A stretch of 64,000 bases of DNA from Phorcus lineatus (GCA_921293015.1 OV121082.1:45838971-45902970), one strand, 5' to 3'. Numbered from the stretch's first letter, positions 33,055-45,794 are shown. The notes: generated by a model not told the origin, from the sequence alone. Translations and numbers: made by a program.

Positions 33055-34733
33055 CAGTTGTGGATCTCTTGATTTCCCATGTTCTAAACTTGATTTATAT
33101 AAACCACGCGGGAAAAAACGCGTGCAGGGATTGTCACACTACAATCAAAGTGGTTATGACGACTGAGAAGGAAAGTAATAAGGCAGTAATATTAGTAATT
33201 TTGAATTCTTTTAGTCATTCCATATCCCCCTATATGTCTGTTGAATAAACTTCCAAATAGAGACAAAAACAAAGAGCTGGAGTTTCAGTGGGCGTCAAAT
33301 ACGTTACACACAGGGCGTGACTCCGAGTCATGCTTCGATGATTTTGCCAAAGCTTTCCCTATTCTGAATAGGAAGATAAGTTGGTATCTAATGTGTCTTA
33401 ATACTCGAATTAAAGTGATTTTTTTGTTGATTTTCGACTCCTTTGATTCTTAAAAGTGTTACTATAATTTGCAATAATGACAATTATGCGTTAAGCCTTC
33501 TCTTTAACTAAAAGTACTCAGTGGATTTAAAATATGGTGGATTTGTAAGAGATATCTTATCTCAAAATTCTATCATTTTTGTTTGTTTTACGAAAGTGAT
33601 TTGTGTAAAGTTGTTTTGGACGTCAGTTTAGGTCAAAACGATTTTGGAGTCTCAAAATGATATTTGCATTTTCGGTAAAGTTTGGCAATGTCTATTCATA
33701 TGGTAAAGTGTCCGAAATTCTTTATGTAAGTATGTATTTCTATTTCATCTTCGTTCATAAAAACTACTGTTTATCATAAGCAATTTGATATAAGCCGAGG
33801 CATAAACTAACCAACCCAGACTATGTGAGTATCACGAAATAACAGTTGCAAAATGAATGTTTTTAATATGTATTCTCAGTTTAACAGAAATCACTAAACA
33901 TACTAATCAAGCGAGTGTTTAAGAAAAATCTAAATGAATAAAAACAAAACATTCTCTTTATTTCACATACGTTTACTGCCAATATATAGTGGTAAAGATT
34001 TAGAAGCAGTAAATCATAAACATCATAAAGGACTTGATGAATGAACCTTTTGAAATATTCAGTACTTCAGACAGGATCATTGTCAGGCATCAATCACCGC
34101 CACCGACTTATCGTATTGGAATTTTGGTCTGAATTGAGTAAAACAATTGTCGGTATTAAAATCGGAACTGCTTCCCTTCTGTGCACACCGCAAAGGGAAA
34201 GATACTTAATAGGTTTCTCAACAGTTACAGGTTCAGACCTCTCAATTTGATGAAAAAGTCATTATTAGTTGTTATAGAGTTGTAATCATTAAATAATTGC
34301 TACTACATGCTATTATCCTCAACGTCTTGTGCGAACTCTCTAGTCCACTGCACCTGAGCTTGATAGTCCAACCATACATTTCATAACGGTACGTTCTTTT
34401 CGCCATTTAGGGCGCTCAAACTCAAACCTATGAATTTTGGCGCAGTGCAACAGTAAAGAAAATAATATGATAGAAATCTTCTAGTGTCCTTTGTTTTTGA
34501 TGGAATCTTTTTGTCAAAGAAGTTACATGTCTTGTTTTATGTCCTGATAACAGAGAAATATGACGCTGGATTGGTTCGGGCCATAAAGCACATGACGAGG
34601 ATAGCGTGTGTCCGGTTGAAACAAAAGTGAGACCTGTGTTTAATGTGACACGAACATTCTACATTGACATGTATTTTACTTTAGTCCAATGCATCATCGT
34701 CATCATGCCGTTATACAGACTGCAGGGAAAGTC

Positions 34734-35920
34734 TTACTTCACTGAAATGCATACACGACTCTTGTGTGGCTTATACGGATATGGATAGGCCCAAGAATAT
34801 AGTTCATTTCCCAAACTACAATTGGTAAAAACGCTTTGAGCCTGAATCATTCTTGACTGATAAATAGCAAAGTACAAAAAGGGATAGTGTAGTTCAGATG
34901 ACGTCACTCTTTTGCCTCCTGTGCGAATCTTTTTGTTACAGACAGTTTTCATTCCACTGAAATGGGATTCTGCGACCACTAACCTCATTTCTGATGTATC
35001 GCCAATCGCTGACGTCCATGCAAACATGGTGAGGTCACCCACTTTTGACATGCTTACATCATGGGATACACTTGCTCTCACCTTTAACAAAAGAGTCGTT
35101 TTATTTAGAGGGAGCTCGGCTGAATATATTTTTGCATATCCGTCGCCATTTTTGTTGGCCTCCATAATAATTGCCTGATCCTTATAAATAGCAACAGCCC
35201 TTATATAGTAGTTTCTTTCTTTGCTGGTGTACCAGACTTCCGGAGTTTGCTGTTCTGAAGTAGAGAGTGAAACCCGATGTATTTCCCCTCCGTAATGGAA
35301 GTAAAGATGATTATGATATATCTAAAGATTGAGCCCTTTTTCTTTGCAGAGAACGAACTTTGAGGGTCGTTTATTTGCATCTCCATCTTTGATTTTAATG
35401 ACTTGAGCATATAAAGTCTTTCTGCAGGCCCAATAGATGGTGCCACTTTTTTTTCATATACCATATAGTTTACACCGCAATTAGGCTTTACTCCAATGTT
35501 TTTTGTTCTGTTTTCTTTTGTCGATAGAATTAGTATATATTGCTTTCCTCTTCCGTAGCTCATGCCTAAAAATAAGCTGAAGTTCGGAATTTGATTGACA
35601 ACCTGCAAATCTTTAATGACGTATTCTATTTCGCTTGATCTTCCGCGTTCTACAGCTTTAAGAATTTTCGAAATTGGTCTCTTCGTTTTGATTGTGATTA
35701 GTTTGTTTGTAAACAGCTGCCTTGTTTGTAAATCCACAGCACAACAATCAGAAGTAATTAAACATACAGCTGCGCACTGTAGGGCCCGGGAACACTTGAT
35801 GGTTTTCAGAACAGCATGCTTCCAGTTGTGCAGTTCCCTCCCTTTGATATATTTAAAGTGTTGGTAGTCAGCTCTTACTGTCAGTAATGTTATTATCAAA
35901 ACAATCAAACAATACATCAT
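34734..35920 (-). pseudogene. Secreted PAN/apple-like protein, unit B copy (broken)
   Basis: The N-terminal half is nearly identical to the unit A protein, with signal peptide and cysteine cluster intact. A one-base loss in the T-run near 35450 shifts the frame around residue 157. A TAG replaces a codon in the LNLQIYR stretch (about 35320), and a small deletion near 34766 alters the C-terminus. Three separate lesions make it a pseudogene. The downstream region with SMSKVGDLTMFAWTS is otherwise well preserved, so the loss is recent. Confidence 0.85.
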
Positions 35921-36533
35921 CTATACACACCAAGACCAGTATTTGTCTTGTCGAAGAAAAGAGTTAATAAGCTTGATTTTCTTTGAACGAAAAAAATATA
36001 TTCAAGTAATGTTATAGTAAATGCATTCCTTCATGTTTGAAACCATGGTTATAACTAGATAATTAATGACGATGACTACTAATAGCTTGATTCTTAACTG
36101 ATACCTTTGATGATACATATACTTGAAAGATATTGCATGCCTTGACCTATAATGTTCGTTTTCATTAGAGACATATGCTGATGAATATAAGAAAGGACAA
36201 GGGAATGATTATATATATTTGGCTAACTCTGCACTTTACTCAAGCAAGACTGAAGTACAGTTTTATGCACCTAACCAAATTTATGTTTGATGTGTCCCAA
36301 ATGTCTACTTTTCACTTCGTCTCTTTGAGGGTTACTGCCTTTTGAAACAGACACAAAACCTGTGCTACATAGCTATGACCAATTCTCTTATTCTCGACCA
36401 AGTTGAGCACTTCTGTACTTTGACAGAACATAACACAATAACTATGAATTAGTTATGAATGCTGGTATACATCTATACTGCTTTACACATTATATTTCAA
36501 TTGTCCTAAAGAGGTAATCATCTCTGAACATAA

Positions 36534-37000
36534 GATCTTTACTAATCGACGATCTTTTAATTTGGACGTTCAAACTAGTCCGGCCTAGAATACGAACAAC
36601 GTCACACTTGATCCCCATTCTAACTACAGTGAGAAGGGTAACTTCAGTTACCCCCTCAAAACTTGGCGACTGAATCAGACATAGCTGATTGGGAGAATGG
36701 TTGTTCTTCTACACATTATATATATAGATATTTATATGGCATTCGTCAAGACATGGCAGTATCTATGATAACCCGTGGAGAACATGTAAATGGATTCATA
36801 CTGTGTTTTTTAAAAATCGAGGCAAAGAATGCTTACTGAGTGAGTGAGAAGGTCACTTTTGAAGGTTGTCAATGTTAGCAATGATTAGCACAAAACCTTT
36901 ACATGGTTTACGTTTTTAAGAATATTTCACTAAAATCTCTTGTCCCGGATACACACTGAAAGATTTTTATCTTATCCCCGCCTTACAGCGTAATCATAGG
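36534..37000. mobile_element. B-specific ~460-bp insertion of unknown type
   Basis: Unit A reads AACATAAGGTAATAATAGC (about 24850) where B carries about 460 extra bases between AACATAAG and a similar AATCATAGGTAAATAGC. There is no coding frame. It contains ACTGAGTGAGTGAG, a word common in molluscan SINE-like repeats, but no RNA polymerase III boxes that I can recognise. Confidence 0.5.
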
Positions 37001-37804
37001 TAAATAGCATTAAATCTGTCTGTCTGTCTGTCTTTCTGTCTGTCTGTCCCATAACTTTGTCCGGAGGGTATTTCCTATATGCCTGCTTTACCAAATTTCA
37101 TTGACAGGTCAACAATGATCCCTAGATATGCCTTTTAATGGCTGAATGTACAAATTAATTTTTTGTTGTTTCTATGGAATCATAACTAAAAAAGTGCCTT
37201 TGACAAAATCATTTGTCTTGTGCACGTCTCCTAAACTAGATAATGCATATGTCGACCATAATCACTAGATTTGCCTCCTAAGATTAACACTCACAATTTG
37301 AGGTTTATCTTTTGAGTTTTCCATGGAAATAAAAGGACTAGAAACAGTTACTTTATAGCAAAGACATTTTGTCTGAAGCATATCTCCAATATCCGCACCT
37401 TACTAAAAGGCACTATTGCACGCCTTTACGGTTTAAATTGGCTTTTTCAAGGTTTACAAGGACTTAAGCATTCACTTAAGATTTCTATCGATTTAATGAA
37501 ATACGTTAGAAACATTCTTTACAATTGACCTGCAATCAACAATGAAAACGTTAGGACTGTCGGCTTGGACATATAAAATATCTATGGTTAGCTGTGCACA
37601 AAACGGATACATTATGGACAGTTGAAAAACGGCTGAACTAGTATTGTTTGCAGCTATTGAATTTACCTAAACTCTGAACTCAGAACAGAGAATGAAATGT
37701 GTTTAATGAAAGCAATGTTGTAAATTAATCGATTTAATAACACTGCCATTTCCGCTTTTCTGGTTATGAGCAAAATTTTTATATTTCCGATATCGTAGTT
37801 CATG

Positions 37805-38765
37805 TGGATTTAAATGCAACATTGCATTTATTACTTCCTGCCTTTAAAAATCAACTTTACTACCTGAATACGTAAATATTGTTGAAAATTTACAACTAAG
37901 ATTACTTGAGTGAGGATCTTGAGTAATATCGATAGATATGCAGTAACTGTGCATTCGTTGTTTTTACGAAATATTGGTGTGCACTAATGCGTTTTAATAC
38001 ACATTAAGCGTTATCCCTTGATATTTTTTTGAGATTTTTAAGATTTGATGAACAATAAATTGTTTGAAACAATTGTTTGAAAAGTTTTCAACAAAATATA
38101 ACGCCTCTGAAACCTATAGTCGACTGTGATTTAATGTAACGTTGCATTTATTACTTCCTGCCTTTAATAATCAACTTTACTACCTGAATACGTAAATATT
38201 GTTGAAAATTTACAACTTAGATTACTTGAGTGAGGATCTTGAGTAATATCGATAGATATGCAGTATCTGTGCATTCGTTGTTTTTACGAAATATTGGTGT
38301 GCACTAATGCGTTTTAATACACATTAAGCGTTATCCCTTGATATTTTTTGAGATTTTTAAGAATTGATGAACAATAAATTGTTTGAAACAATTGTTTGAA
38401 AAGTTTTCAACAAAATATAACGCCTCTGAAACCTATAGTCGACTGTGATTTAATGCAACGTTGCATTTATTACTTCCTGCCTTTAATAATCAACTTTACT
38501 ACCTGAATACGTAAATATTGTTGAAAATTTACAACTTAGATTACTTGAGTGAGGATCTTGAGTAATATCGATAGATATGCAGTAACTGTGCATTCGTTGT
38601 TTTTACGAAATATTGGTGTGCACTAATGCGTTTTAATACACATTAAGCGTTATCCCTTGATATTTTTTTGAGATTTTTAAGAATTGATGAACAATAAATT
38701 GTTTGAAACAATTGTTTGAAAAGTTTTCAACAAAATATAACGCCTCTGAAACCTATAGTCGACTG
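37805..38765. repeat. Tandem triplication, 320-bp period (unit B only)
   Basis: Three collinear blocks whose marker GTCGACTG falls at about 38119, 38439 and 38759 (spacing 319-320 bp). Units differ at only a few bases and indels. Unit A has one copy (about 25690-26010). Each unit contains the small palindrome TTGTTTGAAACAATTG, absent from A. Confidence 0.9.
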
Positions 38766-40575
38766 TAAATAAATGTGTCTTTTCCTATTTTTAAATTGTC
38801 TGACTTGAGCGTGAAGCAGGTGTATGTCAGTTTTCCTCGTTTATACACTTGTTGTAGTGTTGATCTATACTTTTTAAACAGTTACCTTCAAAACAACATT
38901 AACATTCCAATAGTATATGTTAATATCAAACAAATCAGAAAAATATATCAAAATATATCTTGATAAATGAAATATACAATTACATATATAGAAAGATTTG
39001 AAATTGATAAAACATGATGCATTTAAAAACACGGTCAGTGTGGGAAATGGTTCTGTCACGACAGCTACGCGTATAATTTCAAATGTTGCTAACGTAAACA
39101 CATACATTGTACATAAATATATATGCCATGAATGAATCATGATAATATTTTTGTACAGTCAACATGAGCTACATTTTGTTGTAAACATTTAACTCTGTCA
39201 ATTTGTCATATCTAAGTTACTGTCACGGAACTTGCTTAACTTAGAGTAATAACAAGGTTTTGAACAACATGAATAAATTTCTTACAAAAATATTAACAGA
39301 CAAATGATATTGCACATATTTCATTCACTCACCGACCACATATCACACTCACCTTAAACATCACGTGCACTCATCGCATCAAACCACACATGCAAACTTT
39401 CCTAGCCAAGACACATGTTCACACTCAGTTCACATGAATGTAGGAAAAAAGTCACAAATTTGACTAGGGAAAAAAGTCACAATATTTTTTATTATACATT
39501 ATTAATAACAGTAACATACATTTAATTTCATAATAATACACATATAAACAGAAAACATATATATTGCCTATTCTTCCTATGTATATTAGACAGCACTATC
39601 TTAAGAAGGTCACAATACATTAATTGTCTGTCTGGGTCATTGTTGAGCACTAATTAACTGACTACTTAATGGCACTAAGGTCACAGCGCACTGACTAAAT
39701 AATGAAAACACTTCATTCAATTTCAATTTTAAGCCTTCATGTTCAGTTTCAATCAGTTCAATCAAATTCTTTATTCAGTCGAATGTTCCAACCAATTCCA
39801 TAGGAAAACTCTGGATTTCGTCTCACTTGCACGATCTCTGCAAAGGTCTCTCAGCTGCTTCTGCATCTTTACGAACTTCTTCTTTACCTTTTAGACGGGA
39901 GTATTGTCAATCACATCTTGTGCGATGGTAGTTTGAACAGTGACTTTTTCTTACCACTCCACCACTCTCCAGATAGATGTATGGTGTTGTCCGACAAGGT
40001 TGAAGAATTTGTTGTTCCAACCCTCGCATATGTTGTTGGTACAGGGAGCATTGTTCATTGTTGCGTCGTGAACGTTCCAGACCACAGGGGGGAACATGGG
40101 TGGGACTCTGCTCATGTTGAGGGTCAAACCTTGACCATGACGTTGACTGTAGTGACCATTCACGTATGTACGTCGTCAAGGGGTAGAAATGCCAGACCAT
40201 CAAGCATGCCGCAGAATGGTCCGAATTCCTGGTCTTCCTTGTAGTAGGGTACTAGTCCTAGGTTATGAACATGTCGCAAGGTTGACTGTGTCAGATGGCA
40301 GAAACAATCTCTCGTGTTCACATCTCTGCCCAAGACAGCAAGCACAGTTCGCAGGATACTGTCTTCAAAGTCACTAACGACAGTTTCTACAAACATATCA
40401 AAGCCAAGTTCTTTGTATTTATCTACAGCAGCTTGAAATAGCTATTCGTAGACGCCACGGGTTTTGTTAGGCAGAAGGGCATAGACAGCAGTAAGAAAAG
40501 TGCAACGGAATGGAATTCTCATATAGAATATCTGAGTGAATATTCTAGGCGATTACTTGAATGTCCGTCCATGTA

Positions 40576-41628
40576 CACGCACGATCAAAAGAAAGTATAG
40601 GTCCTTCATATTGATATAAATTTAAAACCTTTGATCATACCAAATGTTAGTGATACTAAAAATGATGTCATGCCTTAAATCACATGATACATATCGCAAA
40701 AACGCAACTTATGTTGCTGTATTTTTAGAAACCGGAATAGTCGTGAATTCCATTTAAAACCAATTGCATGAAAATTAAGCGCATGAAATATTATAAATCG
40801 ATTTGCTGACATATGATAGCAGCTGAAAAAAACACAAAAGGAATGGCAAGGTTGACCGAGGAACAACGAGAGAGAGAGAGATGTAAGGATGACCGAAATG
40901 AGGAACAACGAGAGAGAGAGAGAGCTGTAAGGATGACCGAAATGGGAGCCACACACGTGTGGTGACGTTAAAACGCAACTGGTCGTTATAAATTGAAATT
41001 GAAACGCACACCAGTAAATTCATCATGTTTTCAAACCAGTTGTGTCCCCTTTCATACAAGCACAGGCCAAGGGAATGGTATACCAGCATAACGCCAGACC
41101 CCATACGGCATTAGTAACAGTCAACGTCCTGCAACAGAACAACGTCCAACGTCTCAAGTGGCCTGCCCGTTCTCCCGACTTAAATCCCATTGAACACTTA
41201 TGGAAACACTTGAACAGGCAGATATGGACCCGTACACCCGTACAACAGACAAGAGCTGGTTCATGCCCTTAGAGAAGAGGGGCAACGTTTACCTGACGCC
41301 GTCATCCGACTTTTAACAACGTCGACGAGGAGACGTGTCCATGCATGTATTGACGTTGCAGGAGGTCACAGACATTATTGACAACAACGGAGAATGTTTG
41401 TGGTCTCACTGTTGATACTAGGTACACTTGAAATCATTGAAATTTGACCCCCTGCTTATTTAAATGAGTCTGCAGAAAAATACTGGAGTGATCAAATGAA
41501 GTCTGTTTGTGTGCATTATTCTAATTTGATTGGTCTATAGAATCATCTTAACGGCATTGAAATATCATCTTTTGTTTATATTTTATGAGCACTGGAAGTT
41601 GACCTATACTTTCTTTTGCCCGTGAGTT
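40576..41628 (+). mobile_element. Tc1/mariner-like element inserted in the MULE-1 transposase
   Basis: 28-bp terminal inverted repeats (40576-40603 and 41601-41628) share a perfect 18-bp core CAAAAGAAAGTATAGGTC and are flanked on both sides by TA (40574-40575, 41629-41630), the target duplication of this superfamily. At 1053 bp it is shorter than usual and codes only for the transposase C-terminus, so it is an internal-deletion derivative. A GA-rich short duplication lies at about 40855-40945. Confidence 0.9.
41042..41381 (+). pseudogene. Tc1-like transposase C-terminus
   Basis: The frame reads VYQHNARPHTALVTVNVL then LKWPARSPDLNPIEHLWKHL, covering the second Asp region (N in place of D in the usual xDNARPHTA) and the last acidic residue. 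A one-base shift near 41255 moves to a second frame (REEGQRLPDAVIRLLTTSTR) that ends at TGA 41379-41381. The N-terminal DNA-binding part and first catalytic Asp are missing. Confidence 0.85.
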
Positions 41629-42507
41629 TAGATGGTGTCGACTTGCGCAAGGCGTCTGAATTGCTGGCTCCATTGTCGTAGATGAGGAACGGATCCCCTG
41701 ACCTTGTAGGTCTCTTCAGGTATGGAACCAAGTTCGATCAATGTTGGAGGAATAGGTGGCGTGGGTCGTTGATTCCTCATCGTTCTTTTGCATGTTTCTT
41801 GGTTAGGAATCATAACGTCAGTTGCACAATCTGCTACAACCTGAAATAGAAAAATTCATATGTAATCATATAATCATATATAATGATTATCATAAGATTA
41901 TAAATATTTTTTATTATTTCATCAAATAATCAATTCAATCATTGATATATCTATATGCTAATACACTCAATAACCATATAATTTTTTAATACTTCTGCAA
42001 ATATATGACTTGGTTTGTCTCTGGTGAATGATGTCTGTTGCTTCATCCTAAGTCGAACCTTGGTGACTGAGATTTGTGTTTCGTCTGATGAATGGTTGTG
42101 GGATTCTTTGATTGCAGGATTTTCTTTCTGTAGGTCGGTCATAATACTTCCTTTGCAAGACATGCTACATCTCTTAACACACTTCCACCAAATCTTGGTT
42201 TTTCGAGTGGCATGTTTGGTGTACATGTGGCCTTCAAATACCACTTTCAAACCACCCCTGTTGGTCTGAAGGATTTCATGTTTGCAAGTGTAATGGCAAA
42301 CAACATGGGGAACTTAATATATCAGTAGATTTGAAGCCAGTTCATAAAACGAACTCACTTCAGAGAACAAAAAGACACACAGAACTTACTTAAAATACCA
42401 AACATTTATTTATCTTCTACCAAACAAACATCTTGATTGGCTATTCAACAAAGTCAACCAAAGATCAAAGGTCATATTAAGTGGCTTATCATTCAACAAG
42501 CATTATT

Positions 42508-43270
42508 GTCCGACTCTCTGAGAACAACGTAATAAAAGTACAACAAAGAAATTATATTGGATAAAAAAGGCCAGGTGTGGAAGGCGAAAGCAAGGGGGAA
42601 GCCTGCTCTCCGTTGGACCCTGAACAGACGAGACAGGTAGCGGCGATGATAATGCTATTATGACCACCCGGAGGTTGGAAGTAGCTTCCATATAAAATAG
42701 ACAGCCTAGCAGCAGCAGCGAGTAAAGGGTACTAAGCGAGGGATGGTCCTGCGTCCGCCCGAAACTTGCCACCCGACTTAATTTTATTACAATACTTAAA
42801 CAGGTAAATAGAGATAGCTGCTGTGAATAAATGATTGTTATTATGACAAAGAGAGAAAAATAAAATGAATTGAAGAGGTAAGCTATGGGAAAGAAATTGA
42901 AGTTTGGAAAGAAATATGGTAAATGTTTATGTGATTATGTGAAAGCAAGGGTGGGTGGGAGGGAAAGAGATAAAAAGAGATTTGTAGCAGAGTGAAAGAG
43001 TGACAGTTAAGTAAAATGGCGATCGAGAATGAGAGGATGTGACGTAATAATATGACGTGTTAGTTTATGTGATGACGTCATGAAAAAGGAAGTGCTGAAA
43101 TCATATGATCTTGTTTATGTTTGTAAACACGAGCACGTGTTTTGTAAGGACTGTATGTTATTTATGCGGTAATAAAGTGATGTGATTTAATTGTAAGTGG
43201 AATATAAATAGTTGTGTAAATTGATAAATGCGTTAAGCGTACAATAACGATATTTAGTCAAATAATGCTA
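42508..43270. mobile_element. ~760-bp insertion in MULE-1, possibly a solo LTR
   Basis: The sister copy (about 62725-62760) goes straight from GGCTTATCATCCATTAAGCG to the element's right end, whereas this copy has extra sequence. It begins near TGTCCGACTC, contains a TATA-like CATATAAAATAG (about 42691) in a GC-richer stretch, has no coding frame, and may end near GCGTACA (about 43241). TG...CA ends and a TATA box hint at a long terminal repeat, but I cannot fix the borders or a target duplication. Confidence 0.35.
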
Positions 43271-44009
43271 AATGGAATTATTATGATAAAAATTGTGACT
43301 TTTTTCCTGTGACTATTTTAAAAACTTTTTCCGATCACCGTTCACATAAGCACCCCTAGCTTCACAGAACATTCACATGTGCTCAACGCTTTACAAACTG
43401 TTTAATTACTGCCACACATTCTACTCGCATCAGCATATGCACCCGTCCACATTCCAGAAATCATATACTGAATCCTTCACAAAATAATTACAATACATGA
43501 TTTCATTTATACAATAGACAGTTTACAAAACAATGATTTTTGATGACACCCAAAGGTCCACTACACGTTGGAATGAGTTCAAGTCAGACACTTGAAATAG
43601 AAGTTCGCATTCGTTATGCCAGACAGTTCACCTCGTCATAGGAGGAGTGTTCTACAACTTCGTCAGATCCGAAGAAGGAATGTTCAAGTCATATACTTGA
43701 ATAATTAAGATTACCAATACAAGGCTGGTCACCGATGTTGGTAATTAACATCATGTTTCCGTCAATGAACAAGACTTGATATTTGTTTACGGGAAGACTT
43801 TAAAAGCAGAAAGTGACGTCAATCGACTTTGAAAGAACTCAGTGGGTAAAATGTATGAAAACAGTCTTGACAAATTTTGCTCCCTACTCACTTCAGATTT
43901 CAACCATAGAAAAATTGTTCTTTCACCTTTAGTTTTCAAATTAGACAATCGCTTAACTTAAAATTTCTAAAATCGACTGATAAACAACTTAAATTTTCAC
44001 CAACTAATT

Positions 44010-44492
44010 GGCTATGCTTGATTGGTAATCCGGCGAACTATCCTGAGTACGCCGCCAGAAATGACGAAAGCGGCGAATCACTTTATTGGCAACCGGTGTA
44101 GGCCGGAGGCGTACGCCTGATCCGCCGGTTTTAAATGACAGATGAACCCGGCGTATAATGGTGAGCAAATTTTTTCGTTGAGACTATTCAACAACTTCTA
44201 TTTATTTTTAATTTACTTTTTGAAATAATAGCTTTTAGAAAATAAAACGTTACTTATGTATGATTATCAAATACTCCTCATTATTTGATGGTGACATTTT
44301 AATTCATATTTCAAAATGTTAAAAAAGTATTTGTATCTTGAAGATTGAATGTATTGTGAAGACATTCTGAGCTATGATGACTACTTCCAGTGCGTAAGTC
44401 AACACACTTGATTCAGCTTGATCCTGTTCAAGACCCGGCGTTCGCCGGTTCCATGATCTGGCTATACGCCGCTTGAACGATCAATCATAGCC
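44010..44492. mobile_element. 483-bp non-autonomous element, C-specific
   Basis: Inverted ends GGCTATGCTTGATTGG and (complement) GGCTATGATTGATCG. Units A (about 13985) and B (about 31610) lack it. Just inside both ends are repeated CCGGCG / CGCCGG / TACGCCGC words, giving GC-rich sub-terminal arrays in an AT-rich context. A TAA at the flanks may be a 3-bp target duplication. There is no coding frame. Confidence 0.72.
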
Positions 44493-45606
44493 TAAACCAC
44501 AGGTGAAAAAAACTGAAAGGGAAAGTGGTCACCTCCTTTTTGAGAAAAATACACAGCAAATACCACTGTTTTAACCAGCGTTCCAACATATTCGATCAAT
44601 TGATATTTAATATGTTTGTTGTTCCAAACGATAGACATTGCTTTTATACGATGCCATGAGCACATTTCTACATCAATTACGACGTCTGTCCAATGTTGTC
44701 ACAACAATCAGACTAGGTTAAAAAGTCAATTTTTTATGACAAATAGGTGCCCAGTTTGTAGTCTTTTTGCAATCAAATTCCATTCTTAATGTAATTGTCT
44801 CTAATAGAACCGACAATGTATTGCATTTTCACGCCTTGGAGCCGTTGGTGACTAGCGATTTATGTCAAATGTCCAGACATAATGTAGTATTTTGTCACGA
44901 CATCCAATCATCATGAATCAGTGTACTCCTGTATGATATATATTCAACCAATAAATTGAAAAATGAGATCGATTGGAAATGTTATCCAAAATCTTTAGGA
45001 AGTTATGGGATGTTTCTAACGCTTGCGTCAGGTATGTTATTACATCATTGACTGTCAGATTTAAAGACAAAGACATAACTAGACGGTGTGAGATGTAATA
45101 CTAGATAACAAGATATGATAGATAACTTTAAAATAATCATCCACCTTGGTACTACGTTGTCACGAAAGTTCAGAAAAATAATAGAAATTTTCCTGATAAA
45201 TATGATGCAAATGGCACTACATTACCGTTCATTAATGACTTTTTTAAAAAGTGATTTACACTTCATCTTTTAAAAAAACTTAATATAACTATGCGCGTTA
45301 TTCTATAGTGGTGGAAGTTTCACTTCCCATGTTCTAAACATTTTTTCGTAAACCACCCAAAAAGACGCGTGCAATGATTTCCACACTGCAATCAAAGTGG
45401 ATATGACGACTGAGAAGGAAAGTTGATATCATGAGGCAGTAATATATAGTATGTTTTTAGGTCATATAATATCCCCCAATTTTACCTGTTGAACATCGAA
45501 TTAGCTTTATAATAGAGACAAAAGTGTCTAATACGTTACACACTGGGCGTGCTTCGAGTCATGCTTTGACGATTTTGCCAAAGCTTTCCCTAATCTGAAT
45601 AGGAAG

Positions 45607-45794
45607 GAGAAGAAAAGATCAAAAATATTTGATTACAGTGTCACATGCTGTAAGACATAACAGAACACTTTAACTTTACATGATTTTACTGCATCCGGCC
45701 AGGTGGCCTATAAGACACTCAATACATTTAGGTTGAAACGAAATATAAAATATACAAACATTTCTTAAAATTTTGTTGAAAGAAGAAGGAAGAA
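45607..45794 (-). mobile_element. LINE 3' fragment, C-specific, with 10-bp target duplication
   Basis: Flanked by GAATAGGAAG at 45597-45606 and 45795-45804. Units A and B have the site only once. The minus strand contains GGCCACCTGGCCGGATGCAG, a LINE 3' untranslated-type sequence, so this is a strongly 5'-truncated retro-insertion. Confidence 0.7.

Larger units (their letters stand above)
28655..39768. repeat. Segmental duplication unit B
   Basis: Collinear with unit A from 11481, with B-specific insertions at 29945-30380 and about 36534-37000, a tandem triplication at 37805-38765 and a broken secreted-protein gene. It runs into the MULE-1 copy at 39443. Unlisted stretches (30381-32459, 33055-34733, 35921-37804) are unit non-coding sequence. 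Confidence 0.9.
39770..42290 (-). pseudogene. FLYWCH-MULE transposase of MULE-1 (disrupted)
   Basis: Read on the minus strand: a FLYWCH zinc finger at 42290-42090 (LKVVFEGHMYTKHATRKTK, WWKCVKR, C..C, ESHNHS). An intron ends in TTTCAG at about 41835, followed by a linker exon. The catalytic start Y-M-D-G is split by the Tc1 insertion. Then come SPRIFTQIFYMR, ALLPNKTRGVYE with a TAG, VSDFEDSILR (second catalytic Asp), CFCHLTQSTLRHVHNLG, and, in another frame, NNICEGWNNKFF (catalytic Glu). Several frame changes and stops make it inactive. FLYWCH fingers are known to accompany animal Mutator-like transposases. Confidence 0.8.
39443..43340 (-). mobile_element. MULE-1, Mutator-like element with iterated-word terminal repeats (B/C junction)
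   Basis: The left end has GGAAAAAAGTCACA words (39443 and about 39469). The right end has the inverse (AATTGTGACTTTTTTCCTGTGAC at 43291-43313, then a mutated copy). Between them the minus strand encodes a FLYWCH finger and a MULE transposase. Two later insertions are inside: a Tc1-like element (40576-41628) and about 760 bp at 42508-43270, absent from the related copy at 62663-62815. Flanks contain TTCACATGA / TTCACATAA, a possible target duplication. Confidence 0.75.

Noticed and set aside
36534-37000. tRNA-derived SINE
   Set aside because: No convincing A and B boxes were found. Only a suggestive GAGTGAG word.
40855-40945. GA-rich tandem duplication as a functional element
   Set aside because: A short two-copy duplication with GAGAGA runs inside a defective Tc1-like element, most likely slippage.
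39443-43340. Exact target-site duplication for MULE-1
   Set aside because: TTCACATGA and TTCACATAA flank the ends loosely, but their distance to the terminal words differs between sides, so I could not fix the borders.
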